Below are positions 7,327 through 16,185 of a stretch of DNA of 64,000 nt, piece after piece (the first letter of the stretch is position 1; the number at the start of each line of letters is the position of its first letter). The position numbers and the translations under genes were made by a program. This DNA is from Bradyrhizobium zhengyangense (lineage in GTDB: Bacteria > Pseudomonadota > Alphaproteobacteria > Rhizobiales > Xanthobacteraceae). The stretch spans positions 186,001-250,000 of the forward strand of contig NZ_JAKLUA010000009.1 in the NCBI RefSeq assembly GCF_022012435.1, given 5' to 3'. The notes below the pieces were generated by a model. It made no database searches. It had not been told where the DNA came from and worked only from the letters and a program-made list of their open reading frames with translations.

Positions 7327-9779
7327 GCAGGCTCAACCTCGCCGCGCCGCAGAACCCTGTCGAGGTCGTTGAAATCCGGTTTCGCGGACGTGTGCAGGGC
7401 GTCGGCTTCCGGCCGGCGGTCTGGCGCCACGCGCGGGAACTGCGGCTTGGCGGCGAGGTGCTGAATGACGGAGAAGGCGTTCTGGTTCGCGTGCAGGGAG
7501 AACGGGCGATCATTGACATGCTCGTCGACCGCATCGCTGGCGATCCGCCGCCGCTGAGCCAGATCGAGGCAATCGAGATCACCGCCTATGCGGGCGTGCT
7601 GCGCGACGATTTTGCGATAGTCGAGAGCGCACATGGCGGGGCTCATACCGAGATTTCACCTGACGCGGCGCTCTGTGCCGATTGCGCGCGCGAAACCACC
7701 GATCCCTTTGCGCGCCGCTTCCGCTACCCCTTCACCAATTGCACCAATTGCGGGCCGCGGCTGAGCATCGTCGACGGCATCCCCTACGATCGCGCCAAGA
7801 CCGCGATGTCGCCGTTTGCAATGTGCGCCGACTGCGCCCGCGAATACCGCGACCCTTCCGACCGGCGGTTTCACGCCGAACCGATCGCCTGCCATGCCTG
7901 CGGGCCCAAGGCGAAGCTGGTCAGGCTCGACGGGCGTCACTTTACCTTCGAGCAGTTTTCCATGCTTGACGATGTGGATGCGGCGTGCAGCCTGATCCAG
8001 AAGGGCGAAATCGTCGCCGTCAAAGGGCTCGGCGGCTACCAGCTCGCCTGTGACGCCACCCAGGCCGACACGGTCAGGAGGCTGCGCAAACTGAAACAGC
8101 GGGACGGCAAGCCGTTTGCCCTGATGGCCAGGGACGTTGACGTTATCCGCCGGTTCTGCGATCTCGCCGAACACGAGTTGGTCGCGTTGACAAGCCCGGC
8201 GGCCCCCATCGTGCTCCTGCATGCGAATGGGCCGGAGCACCTGCCTGACGAGATTGCACCGGGATTGCGGACGCTCGGTTTCATGCTGCCGACGACGCCG
8301 CTGCATGTCTTGCTGCTGCGGCGGATGGACCGGCCGGTCGTCATGACCAGCGGCAATTTGTCGAGCGAGCCGCAGGTGACGGGCGATACGGAGATGACGG
8401 AGCGCCTCGCGGGGATTGCGACGTTCGCGCTCACCCACGATCGGCGCATCGCCAACCGTGTCGACGATTCTGTGGTCCGGGTGGTGGCGGGCGGGCCGCG
8501 GCTCCTGCGTCGCGCCAGAGGATACGCACCGGCGCCGATCGCCCTGCCCAGGGGGTTCGCGAAAGCGCCCGATCTGCTCGCCATGGGCGGGGAGCTGAAG
8601 GCCACGTTCTGTTTGCTCAAGGACGGCGCTGCGATCCTGTCCCAGCATCAGGGCGACCTGGAGGATGTCGCGACATTCGACGATTACAGGAAGAACCTAT
8701 CGCTCTATGCCGCGCTCTTCGAGCACGAGCCTACGGCAGTGATCGCCGACATGCACCCCGAATATCTGTCCTCCAAGCTCGCGCGCGAGCACCTGGCGGG
8801 CGGGACGCTGCCTTTGATGGAGGTGCAGCATCATCACGCCCATGTGGCGGCCTGTCTTGCCGAGAACGGATATGCGCTCGACGGCCGTCCGGTCCTCGGG
8901 ATCGTTCTCGATGGTCTCGGATGGGGCGAGGACGCGACGTTCTGGGGCGGCGAGTTCATGCTCGCCGACTATGTCGGCTACACGCGGGCCGGTACGTTCA
9001 AGCCGATCCCGATGCTTGGCGGCGTCCAGGCCGTGCGCGAGCCCTGGCGCAATCTCTATGCGCATCTCATGGCGGAGATGAGCTGGGCCGAGCTGACAAT
9101 GAATTTCGCCGAGCTCGAGCTCCATTCATATTTGGCGGCAAAGCCGCGCGCGCTGCTGGATTCGATGGCGCGCAACCGCATCAACGCTCCGCCAGCATCA
9201 TCCTGCGGGCGCTTGTTCGACGCCATGGCCGCCGCCCTCGATGTCTGCCGGGACGCGCAGAGCTATGAGGGCGAGGCGGCGGCGCGGCTGGAAGCCATGG
9301 TCGACGAGAAAACTCTCGCCGATGAAGACGAGGCGCTGGCCTATCCGCTGACGATCCCCAATCTCGCCGGCACGGGTTTGCCCTATATCGAGCCGCTCGC
9401 GATGTGGCATGCGGTGCTGGGTGACCTGATCCTGAAGACACCGGCGCCGGTGATGGCTGCACGGTTCCACAAGGGGCTGGCCAAGTCCATCGCCGCCATG
9501 ACACGCAAGCTCGCCGGCTCCCCCGAGGACGGCGAGCGACGCTTCTCGACCGTCGCGCTCACCGGCGGCTGCTTCCAGAACCGCATCCTATTCGAGGAGG
9601 TGGTGCGCCGGCTGGAGCGCGAGCAGTTCACTGTGCTGTCACATGCGCGCGTTCCGTCCAACGATGGCGGACTTGCTCTCGGCCAAGCCGTCATTGGAGC
9701 TGCGCATCTGATGAAATCAAACAAAGACTTCAGGGAAGGAAAGCCGTCATGTGTCTCGGTATTCCCGGGCGGATCGTAA
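7323..9779 (+). CDS. hypF: carbamoyltransferase HypF
   Basis: An 818-aa protein that makes the carbamoyl group which becomes the CN ligands of the NiFe site. Domains in order: acylphosphatase (RFRGRVQGVGFRPAVW, ~12-100); two zinc-finger pairs (CADCARETTDP, NCTNCGP, CADCAREYRDP, CHACGP, ~115-195); YrdC-like (VAVKGLGGYQLACDA); Kae1-like carbamoyltransferase (HHHAHVAACLAENG and GGCFQNRILFEE). ATG 7323 overlaps the NHL stop; the in-frame region upstream is just read-through of the NHL gene. The C terminus overlaps hypC by 31 bases. Confidence 0.96.
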   Translation: MSRLNLAAPQNPVEVVEIRFRGRVQGVGFRPAVWRHARELRLGGEVLNDGEGVLVRVQGERAIIDMLVDRIAGDPPPLSQIEAIEITAYAGVLRDDFAIVESAHGGAHTEISPDAALCADCARETTDPFARRFRYPFTNCTNCGPRLSIVDGIPYDRAKTAMSPFAMCADCAREYRDPSDRRFHAEPIACHACGPKAKLVRLDGRHFTFEQFSMLDDVDAACSLIQKGEIVAVKGLGGYQLACDATQADTVRRLRKLKQRDGKPFALMARDVDVIRRFCDLAEHELVALTSPAAPIVLLHANGPEHLPDEIAPGLRTLGFMLPTTPLHVLLLRRMDRPVVMTSGNLSSEPQVTGDTEMTERLAGIATFALTHDRRIANRVDDSVVRVVAGGPRLLRRARGYAPAPIALPRGFAKAPDLLAMGGELKATFCLLKDGAAILSQHQGDLEDVATFDDYRKNLSLYAALFEHEPTAVIADMHPEYLSSKLAREHLAGGTLPLMEVQHHHAHVAACLAENGYALDGRPVLGIVLDGLGWGEDATFWGGEFMLADYVGYTRAGTFKPIPMLGGVQAVREPWRNLYAHLMAEMSWAELTMNFAELELHSYLAAKPRALLDSMARNRINAPPASSCGRLFDAMAAALDVCRDAQSYEGEAAARLEAMVDEKTLADEDEALAYPLTIPNLAGTGLPYIEPLAMWHAVLGDLILKTPAPVMAARFHKGLAKSIAAMTRKLAGSPEDGERRFSTVALTGGCFQNRILFEEVVRRLEREQFTVLSHARVPSNDGGLALGQAVIGAAHLMKSNKDFREGKPSCVSVFPGGS

Positions 9780-10039
9780 GGATCGACGACGAAGCGAGAA
9801 AGCTTGCGACCGTCGACGTCAGCGGCGTCAAGCGGCAGGTCAACATCGCCTGCATCGTCAGCGAGGATCATCCGCCGTCGGCCTGCCTCGGCGACTGGGT
9901 GCTCGTCCATGTCGGATTCGCGATGAGCCGGATCGACGAGGAAGAAGCCGCGCAAACGCTCAAGATTCTCACAGAACTGGGTGAAGCACAGGCTGAAATC
10001 GAAGCCATGAAGCGTTCGGCAGCTGAGCCGGGAGGGTAG
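9749..10039 (+). CDS. hypC: hydrogenase assembly chaperone HypC
   Basis: A 96-aa chaperone that shuttles the Fe(CN)2CO unit with HypD to the large subunit. It starts MCLGIPGRIV, with the essential Cys2, and has the OB-fold pattern VDVSGVKRQVNIACIV. It overlaps the end of hypF by 31 bases in another frame and is preceded by AAGGAAAG. Length and motifs are normal. Confidence 0.95.
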   Translation: MCLGIPGRIVRIDDEARKLATVDVSGVKRQVNIACIVSEDHPPSACLGDWVLVHVGFAMSRIDEEEAAQTLKILTELGEAQAEIEAMKRSAAEPGG

Positions 10040-10043
10040 CGCC

Positions 10044-10736
10044 ATGTCAGGCAACAGCGACCTGAAGGAACTTTATCCGTTTCTGCATGGCGGACAGCAG
10101 GAGCCGGCGCGGCTGGATGCCGCCCTCCTGCTCTCGGTCGAAGAGAAGGCACGCGATTCGCGCGACACCAATGCGCGCTTCTTTGCCGAGAACGCCGCGG
10201 TGCTGATCGCCGCGGCGAAAACGGTCGCGGATGTCTATCGCAACGGCGGACGGCTATTCTCGATGGGCAATGGCGGCTCGAGCTGCGACGCCTCGCATGT
10301 CGCCGTGGAGTTCGTCCACCCGATCACGGCGGGCAGGCCCGCACTGGCCGCAACCAACCTCGTCGCCGATCTGGCGATGATCTCGGCGGTCGGAAACGAC
10401 CTCGGTTTCGATCACGTCTTCGTCCGCCAGATCGTGGCCCAGGGGCGGAAAGGCGATGCGCTCATTGGCATCTCCACCAGCGGCAATTCGTCGAACCTGA
10501 TGGCCGCCTTTGCCAAGGCGAAGGAGATGGGCCTCGTGACCATTGGGCTTGCGGGCGGCGACGGCGGAAAGATGAAAACCGCGGGTGTCGTCGACCATTG
10601 CCTGGTCGTCCCGACGACGTCGATCCATCGCACCCAGGAGTGCCATGTAACCGCCTACCACATCCTCTGGGATCTCGTTCACACGCTCTTGGCTGACGAC
10701 CGGGGATCGGCGCGAACGAAGGGAGCCGTGGCATGA
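10044..10736 (+). CDS. SIS-domain phosphoheptose isomerase-like protein (GmhA family)
   Basis: A 230-aa protein with the sugar isomerase fold: FSMGNGGSSCDASHVAVEF and GISTSGNSSNLMAAFAKA are the phosphosugar-binding loops, and the C-terminal helix contains HRTQECHVTAYHILWDLVH. Normal GmhA makes a lipopolysaccharide heptose precursor, yet this copy lies between hypC and hypD, with its stop overlapping the hypD start. That placement suggests a dedicated role in hydrogenase maturation, perhaps producing or binding a small precursor. Substrate unknown. Confidence 0.85.
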   Translation: MSGNSDLKELYPFLHGGQQEPARLDAALLLSVEEKARDSRDTNARFFAENAAVLIAAAKTVADVYRNGGRLFSMGNGGSSCDASHVAVEFVHPITAGRPALAATNLVADLAMISAVGNDLGFDHVFVRQIVAQGRKGDALIGISTSGNSSNLMAAFAKAKEMGLVTIGLAGGDGGKMKTAGVVDHCLVVPTTSIHRTQECHVTAYHILWDLVHTLLADDRGSARTKGAVA

Positions 10737-11863
10737 AATATGTCGACGAATTCCGCGACGGCGAAAAGGCGCGCGTACTCATCGGCGAGATCGAGTCGCT
10801 GGTTTCCGGCATGAAACTTCCGGAGGGCCGGCCGCTTTACCTGATGGAGGTCTGCGGCGGGCACACCCATTCGATCTTCCGCTATGGGCTCGAGGGCATG
10901 TTGCCCAAGGCTATCGAGCTGGTTCATGGTCCGGGATGTCCGGTCTGCGTCCTGCCGATGGGACGGGTCGATGATTGCGTCGCGATCGCGGAGAACCCGA
11001 AGGTCATCTTCACAACCTTCGGAGACGCGATGCGCGTGCCCGGCTCGCGGAAGAGCCTCCTGCAGGCCAAGGCGGATGGTGCCGACGTGCGCATGGTCTA
11101 TTCGCCGATGGACGCGCTCCAGCTCGCTCGGCGCAATCCCGCTCGCGAGGTCGTTTTCTTCGGCCTCGGCTTCGAGACCACCATGCCGTCGACCGCATTG
11201 ACGATCCTGCAGGCGGAGAGCGAGGGGATCCGGAACTTCTCCGTGTTCTGCAACCACATCACGATCGTTCCGACCATCAAGGCGATCCTCGACAGTCCCG
11301 GCCTGCAGCTCGACGGCTTCCTCGGGCCCGGCCACGTGTCGATGGTGATCGGCACGGCTCCTTACGAGTTCATCGCCAATTTCTATCGCAAGCCGATGGT
11401 GGTCGCCGGCTTCGAGCCGCTCGACATCCTCCAGTCTATCTGGATGCTGCTGAAGCAGATCGCGGAGGGGCGGGTCGAGGTCGAGAACCAGTATGCCCGC
11501 GTCGTGCCGAGCGAGGGCAACAACGCGGCGCTGCGCGCGGTGGCCCAAGTATACGAATTGCGCGAGTTCTTCGAGTGGCGCGGGCTTGGATCGATCGATC
11601 ATTCCGGCGTGCGCCTGCGCGATGCTTATGTGCATTTCGACGCGGAGCGCAAATTCGCGATTCCCAACGTCAGGATCGCCGACCCGAAATCGTGCCAGTG
11701 CGGCGAGGTGCTGAAGGGCGCACTCAAGCCGTGGCAATGCAAGGTGTTCGGCACCTCATGCACGCCGGAAACGCCTCTCGGAGCACTGATGGTGTCCTCC
11801 GAAGGAGCCTGTGCTGCCTACTACCAGTATGGCGGCCAAAAGCGCCAAGCGGAGGTCGTATGA
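10733..11863 (+). CDS. hypD: hydrogenase maturation protein HypD
   Basis: A 376-aa [4Fe-4S] scaffold that, with HypC, assembles Fe(CN)2CO. Seen: MEVCGGHTHSIFRYG, GPGCPVCVLP, GFETTMPSTA, FCNHITIVPTIKAIL, and a C-terminal cluster region with CQCG...WQCKVFGTSC...EGACAAYY. It begins inside the stop of the SIS gene and ends inside the hypE start, consistent with coupled translation. Confidence 0.96.
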   Translation: MKYVDEFRDGEKARVLIGEIESLVSGMKLPEGRPLYLMEVCGGHTHSIFRYGLEGMLPKAIELVHGPGCPVCVLPMGRVDDCVAIAENPKVIFTTFGDAMRVPGSRKSLLQAKADGADVRMVYSPMDALQLARRNPAREVVFFGLGFETTMPSTALTILQAESEGIRNFSVFCNHITIVPTIKAILDSPGLQLDGFLGPGHVSMVIGTAPYEFIANFYRKPMVVAGFEPLDILQSIWMLLKQIAEGRVEVENQYARVVPSEGNNAALRAVAQVYELREFFEWRGLGSIDHSGVRLRDAYVHFDAERKFAIPNVRIADPKSCQCGEVLKGALKPWQCKVFGTSCTPETPLGALMVSSEGACAAYYQYGGQKRQAEVV

Positions 11864-12927
11864 ATTTCGTCCCCTTCGTCAAGACGCGCACGCGCGGCAA
11901 AGTCAATGTCAGCTCGGTGACGCTGGCTCATGGCGGCGGCGGCAAAGCCATGAAGGACCTGATTGACGACGTGTTTCTGACGGCCTTCGGCGAGCACGCC
12001 TGTGAGCCGCTCGAGGATCAGGCGCGGTTCGATCTGGCGGTCTTCGCAGCCCATGGCGACAGGCTCGCCTTTACGACCGACTCCTTCGTGGTCGATCCCC
12101 TGTTCTTCCCGGGCGGCGATATCGGAAAGCTCGCGGTTTGCGGCACGGTGAACGATCTCGCCGTCGGCGGGGCGGTGCCCATGTATCTGTCCTGCGCGGT
12201 CATCATCGAGGAGGGCGTGCAGATCGATCTCTTGCGACAGGTCGCGCTTTCCATGGCGCGAACGGCTTCGCAAGCGGGGGTGCAGATCGTCACGGGCGAC
12301 ACCAAGGTCGTGCCACGGGGAGCGTGCGACAAGATCTTCATCACGACCACGGGCGTAGGCGCGATCCCTGCCTCGCTCGCGCTCGGCGTGGACAAGGCCC
12401 GCGCCGGCGACGCCGTCCTCGTGAACGGACTGCTGGGTGACCACGGTGCCGCCATCCTGTGCGCCCGCGGCGACATGGCGCTCGAGACGCCGATCGCCAG
12501 CGATTGCGCCTGTCTGCACGAGCTGATCGGCGCGATCCTCGCCGCCGCACCGGGCACTCGCTTCATTCGGGACGCGACGCGCGGCGGCGTCGCGACGGTG
12601 CTGAACGAGATCGCGGACGGCTCGGGGGTCTCCATCGAGATCGAGGAGGGCATGACGCCGATCCGCGAGGAAGTGAAGGCGTTCTGCGAGGTGCTTGGGC
12701 TCGATCCGCTCTATCTCGCCAATGAGGGCAAGATCGTCGTGATCGTTCCCCCCGATCAGGCCGAAGCCGCGCTGGCTGCCATGCGGCGAGATCCACTGGG
12801 TTTGGATGCCGCCCGTATCGGCCGGATCACCTCGGACCAGGATAGCCGCGTCATGATGCGGACGAGCTTTGGCGGACACCGAATGGTCGACATGCTCGTC
12901 GGCGAACAGCTGCCTCGGATCTGCTGA
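11860..12927 (+). CDS. hypE: carbamoyl dehydratase HypE
   Basis: A 355-aa enzyme that converts a thiocarbamoyl group on its own C-terminal cysteine to thiocyanate using ATP. The N terminus has LAHGGGGKAM and the ATP-binding core TTDSFVVDPLFFPGG and GTVNDLAVGGA. The chain ends in PRIC, providing the essential terminal Cys. ATG 11860 overlaps the hypD stop. Confidence 0.96.
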   Translation: MNFVPFVKTRTRGKVNVSSVTLAHGGGGKAMKDLIDDVFLTAFGEHACEPLEDQARFDLAVFAAHGDRLAFTTDSFVVDPLFFPGGDIGKLAVCGTVNDLAVGGAVPMYLSCAVIIEEGVQIDLLRQVALSMARTASQAGVQIVTGDTKVVPRGACDKIFITTTGVGAIPASLALGVDKARAGDAVLVNGLLGDHGAAILCARGDMALETPIASDCACLHELIGAILAAAPGTRFIRDATRGGVATVLNEIADGSGVSIEIEEGMTPIREEVKAFCEVLGLDPLYLANEGKIVVIVPPDQAEAALAAMRRDPLGLDAARIGRITSDQDSRVMMRTSFGGHRMVDMLVGEQLPRIC

Positions 12928-12935
12928 GAGGACCC

Positions 12936-13277
12936 ATGCACGAGCTCGGCATCACCCGTAACATCGTGGCGATCGTCAGCGATGCCGCCAAGGGCCGCAA
13001 GGTCCGCCGCATCACCGTCGATGTTGGAGATCTCTCCGGCGTGATGGGAGAGGCGATCGCATTCTGCTTCGAGACCGTCGCCCGCGGGACGCCTCTTGAC
13101 GGCACAGCGCTCGACATCAGGCGCGTGGCCGGGCGAGCGCTGTGCGCGACGTGTCGTTCGGAATTCGAGCAGGCGAGCCTGTTTGCGCCGTGCCCTTGTG
13201 GCTCGCGGCAGTTTACGCGCCTTCAGGGCGAGGAATTGAAGATCAGAAGCATGGAGATCGAAGGGGAGGCTGCCTGA
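12936..13277 (+). CDS. hypA: nickel metallochaperone HypA
   Basis: A 113-aa Ni/Zn protein. It begins MHELGIT with the Ni-binding His2. The zinc site is CATCRSEF followed by CPCGS. It delivers nickel to the large subunit together with HypB, whose start overlaps the HypA stop (TGATG). Starts 8 bases after hypE. Confidence 0.94.
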   Translation: MHELGITRNIVAIVSDAAKGRKVRRITVDVGDLSGVMGEAIAFCFETVARGTPLDGTALDIRRVAGRALCATCRSEFEQASLFAPCPCGSRQFTRLQGEELKIRSMEIEGEAA

Positions 13278-14254
13278 TGTGCGGACATTGCGGTTGCGGC
13301 GCCAAGGCGGGTGCCACGGTGATCAATCTCCAGACCGGACATGAAGCGAGCCTGGGCGGTGGGGAGACCGGTGAGCACCTGCATGATCATTTCCATGTCC
13401 ACGCGGATGGCGTTGCTCACGCCCATTCGCATGACCATGATCCCGCCCACGTCCACTCTCACGCTGGACACGGCCATGATCACCATCATCATGACCATCA
13501 TGATCACGGACATCATGGACGCCGACATTCGCATGACCATGCCCACGAACACGGGCATACCAATCATGACGAAGCTGCGGGCCTGGTGCTCGATCTGGAA
13601 GCCCGGATCCTCGCCAAGAACGACGTTTTGGCAGCAAGGAACCGGGCCTGGTTCGCCGGTCGCGAAATCCTGGCCCTGAACCTCGCAAGCTCGCCCGGCG
13701 CCGGCAAGACCACGCTGCTGGAGCGAACCATTGGCGACCTTCATCACGAGGTCAATCTCTTCGTCATCGAAGGAGACCAGGTGACGGCCAATGATGGGGA
13801 GCGAATTCGACGCGCAGGCGCCCCAGCAGTCCAGGTCAATACGGGCACGGGTTGCCATCTCGAGGCCGACATGATTGCGCGCGCTCTTTCAGAGCTGCGT
13901 CCACCGCCGGAATCGATCGTGATGATCGAGAATGTCGGAAATCTAGTTTGTCCTGCGATGTTCGACCTTGGCGAACATGCAAGGGTCGTCATCCTCTCAG
14001 TGACCGAGGGAGAGGACAAGCCGATCAAATATCCTCACATGTTCCGGTCGGCTGACCTCATGATCTTGAACAAGCTCGACTTGCTTCCGCATGTGGATTT
14101 CGATGTCGATCGCGCGGTGGCATACGCCAGAGACGTCAACCCGGCCATCGAGGTTCTGCAGGTCTCGGCCAGAAACGGCGCAGGATTTGAGGAGTGGTAC
14201 GGTTGGATACGACGGCAAAGCAAGTTGCTGAAGGACACCGTATTTCCCTCTTGA
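13277..14254 (+). CDS. hypB: nickel-inserting GTPase HypB with long histidine-rich region
   Basis: A 325-aa GTPase. The N terminus MCGHCGCGAK is the high-affinity metal motif. Residues ~35-95 form a long His/Asp-rich stretch (HDHHHHDHHDHGHHGRR and similar) that can store nickel. The G domain follows with the P-loop SSPGAGKTTLLER, EGDQVTANDGERI and the NKLD motif (LNKLDLLPHVD). The long His tract is typical of nickel-storing rhizobial HypB. Confidence 0.96.
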   Translation: MCGHCGCGAKAGATVINLQTGHEASLGGGETGEHLHDHFHVHADGVAHAHSHDHDPAHVHSHAGHGHDHHHHDHHDHGHHGRRHSHDHAHEHGHTNHDEAAGLVLDLEARILAKNDVLAARNRAWFAGREILALNLASSPGAGKTTLLERTIGDLHHEVNLFVIEGDQVTANDGERIRRAGAPAVQVNTGTGCHLEADMIARALSELRPPPESIVMIENVGNLVCPAMFDLGEHARVVILSVTEGEDKPIKYPHMFRSADLMILNKLDLLPHVDFDVDRAVAYARDVNPAIEVLQVSARNGAGFEEWYGWIRRQSKLLKDTVFPS

Positions 14255-14269
14255 TGATTGGATCTTGCC

Positions 14270-14956
14270 ATGTTCGGAATATTGGGGCTGGGACTGCTGC
14301 TGGGCATGCAGCACGCGCTCGAGGCCGATCACATTGCGGCGGTATCGAGCATTGCGGCGCGCCGCAGCGATGTGGGCGAGATCGTCAAGCATGGGTTGAC
14401 GTGGGGAATTGGACACACCATCACTTTGTTCCTGTTCTCCGGGGCGGCTTTGGTGCTCGGATATGCAATTCCGCCGGGCGTTTCGCAACCGCTAGAGGCG
14501 GCCGTCGGCTTCATGTTGATTCTGTTAGGAAGCAACGTCATATGGCGCTTATGGCGCGAACGTGTCCATGTTCACCATCACATCTCAGATTTTCGTGCTC
14601 CTAGTCACAAGAGCGAAATTTGGCGCCCTGAGGCGCGCGCGCATGATCATGACCATGGTGCGCGCTGGCGGACGCTGGCGGTCGGGCTCATGCATGGGAT
14701 GGCAGGCTCAGCCGCGCTCCTCGTCTTAACCGTCTCACAAGCGCCGAACCATCTAGCGGGGATACTTTACGTGTTACTATTTGGTATGGGCTCGATGATG
14801 GGGATGGCCGCACTGTCGTCGCTGATTGCGGTTCCCTTAGTCATCTCAGCCCGAACCTTAACTTGGGTCAACCGGTCTTTGCAGTTCGTTATCGGAAACA
14901 TCGCGATGGGACTTGGCCTCTTGACCATCTATGGAACAGTCGCCGCCGCTGGCTAG
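14270..14956 (+). CDS. nickel/cobalt permease (NiCoT/NicO-like)
   Basis: A 228-aa membrane protein with about six hydrophobic segments. The first helix contains GMQHALEADHIAAVSSI, matching the His/Asp metal signature of nickel-cobalt transporters, and GHTITLFLF follows. A cytoplasmic His-rich loop (HVHHHISD, HDHDHGARW) supports metal binding. Its position immediately after hypB indicates nickel supply for the hydrogenase. ATG 14270 is chosen; a TTG at 14258 would add four residues. Confidence 0.85.
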   Translation: MFGILGLGLLLGMQHALEADHIAAVSSIAARRSDVGEIVKHGLTWGIGHTITLFLFSGAALVLGYAIPPGVSQPLEAAVGFMLILLGSNVIWRLWRERVHVHHHISDFRAPSHKSEIWRPEARAHDHDHGARWRTLAVGLMHGMAGSAALLVLTVSQAPNHLAGILYVLLFGMGSMMGMAALSSLIAVPLVISARTLTWVNRSLQFVIGNIAMGLGLLTIYGTVAAAG

Positions 14957-15598
14957 CGAGAGGTCAGCTACCCTTCGCCATTTGAATGCGTCTTTTTTCT
15001 AAGGATGGTCCGGAGAATCGATACCGGGGGTGTCTCGACCGCCCCTAGCAGCGCGCTGCTCTCCTCGGTCGTGCCGCTTGGGTGCGACCCGGTAGATACG
15101 CTGCGCGAGCCAGCAAGCTCCCAATGACGGCGGCTCCCTTCGCTCTCGCATTTACGGACTTTATCTCTTCATCCTCTCGGCAGTCCCGGGTTGACATTAA
15201 ACCGCTAGCGCCGTCTCGAACTTGGCCTCTATGTTAGTAGCGATCCTTTCCGATGGCTCGACATTGAGCATCTCGCCGCGCGCGCTGCCAGGATGCTCTG
15301 CCAGACGGCGGATTGTCGGCCCCTCGCAATCGACAAAGGGTCTATAAGCGGTTGCCGCCTATCCGCGAACCAGGAGAGGTTCGCGAATAAGGAAGGGAGG
15401 GTTCAAGCCGGAGGCAAAGGTTTTTTGTTGCCTAGGCAACTAATTCATGCGAACCTTCGCGCAAGGGAAGATGGCGGGACAACCGCTACGCCTTTCCTGG
15501 GAGGACCGATGTTCGGCAGGGATGGTATCGCCAGCAAACGCCGGCGCAAGCGTGAAGGTAACGAAGCCTTGCGTGCACATCGTGCTGTGCGCCCTGGC
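14957..15598. other. 642-bp intergenic region with possible gene remnants
   Basis: No intact gene is visible. On the minus strand a frame ending at a TAA at 15197-15199 encodes about 50 residues (ending RIATNIEAKFETALAV) without a clear start, so it may be a decayed 3' end. On the plus strand a 50-codon frame starts at 15447 just past a palindrome (15427-15440); its product (MRTFAQGKMAGQPL...) is unrecognised. The segment separates the hydrogenase operon from the MarR/P450 unit. Confidence 0.4.
15427..15440. promoter_or_regulatory. perfect 14-bp palindrome, possible MarR-type operator
   Basis: GTTGCCTAGGCAAC is a perfect inverted repeat, flanked by T-rich sequence on the left and AATTC on the right. 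The core TTGCCTAGGCAA resembles operators of MarR-family regulators of aromatic-acid catabolism. It lies about 160 bases beyond the 3' end of the marR gene, not in its promoter, so its target is unclear; a short frame starts at 15447. Binding is inferred. Confidence 0.4.
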
Positions 15599-16102
15599 TT
15601 AGCTATCGGTATCCGTCACCGCGCCGAGATTTTCATGCAAACGGCGCAGCAGCCCGATCAGTATTTCCTGCTCATCCCTGGAAAGGCACGACAGCAGCCG
15701 CCGCTCGCGCCCAAGCGCCACGGCGATCACCTTGTCGTGGGTGGTGCGCCCCTTCGCTGTCAGGGAGATCGAATGGGTGCGGCCGTCATTCGGGTCGATG
15801 CGGATCGCGATCAGGCCTCGCTTCTCCATGGCGGCGAGCGTCCTGCTCACCGGCCCCTTGTCGAAGCCGATGACGTGGCAGATGCGGGCGGCCGGAATGC
15901 CTGGCTCGATTGCGAGCAGGGCAATGATGCGCCACTCGGTGACGTTGACGCCGAACGCGGGCTGATAGAACGCGTTCGCGCTCTTGGACAATTTATTGGC
16001 GATGAAGGTGATCAGAGCCGGGATGTAGCGGTCGAGATCGAGCAGCGGCGCATCGCCTTCAGTCGCGGTGTTGTGTCTCGATTTGCTGGTCGGTGGCTGC
16101 AT
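15599..16102 (-). CDS. MarR-family transcriptional regulator
   Basis: A 167-aa winged-helix regulator. The DNA-binding region reads VNVTEWRIIALLAIEPG...ARICHVIGFDKGPVSRTLAAMEKRGLI with the wing IDPNDGRTHSISLTAKG. ATG at 16102 (MQPPTSKSRH) gives the usual MarR length; an earlier in-frame start at 16237 would overlap the P450 gene. It is divergent from the P450 with 83 bases between the starts, so it probably controls the P450/ferredoxin genes in response to an aromatic acid. The ligand is unknown. Confidence 0.88.
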   Translation of the reverse strand: MQPPTSKSRHNTATEGDAPLLDLDRYIPALITFIANKLSKSANAFYQPAFGVNVTEWRIIALLAIEPGIPAARICHVIGFDKGPVSRTLAAMEKRGLIAIRIDPNDGRTHSISLTAKGRTTHDKVIAVALGRERRLLSCLSRDEQEILIGLLRRLHENLGAVTDTDS

Positions 16103-16185
16103 CACGTCGGGGCTCGCTTCATGCGCTGCTCCAGAAATAAGGACATGCGCGAACGCTTCACAAGCCCAAATTTGCGAGGACTGCA

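Noticed and set aside
13460..13560. Tandem repeat-like CATCATGACCATCATGATCAC stretch
   Set aside because: Explained by the His/Asp-rich coding region of hypB; not a non-coding repeat.
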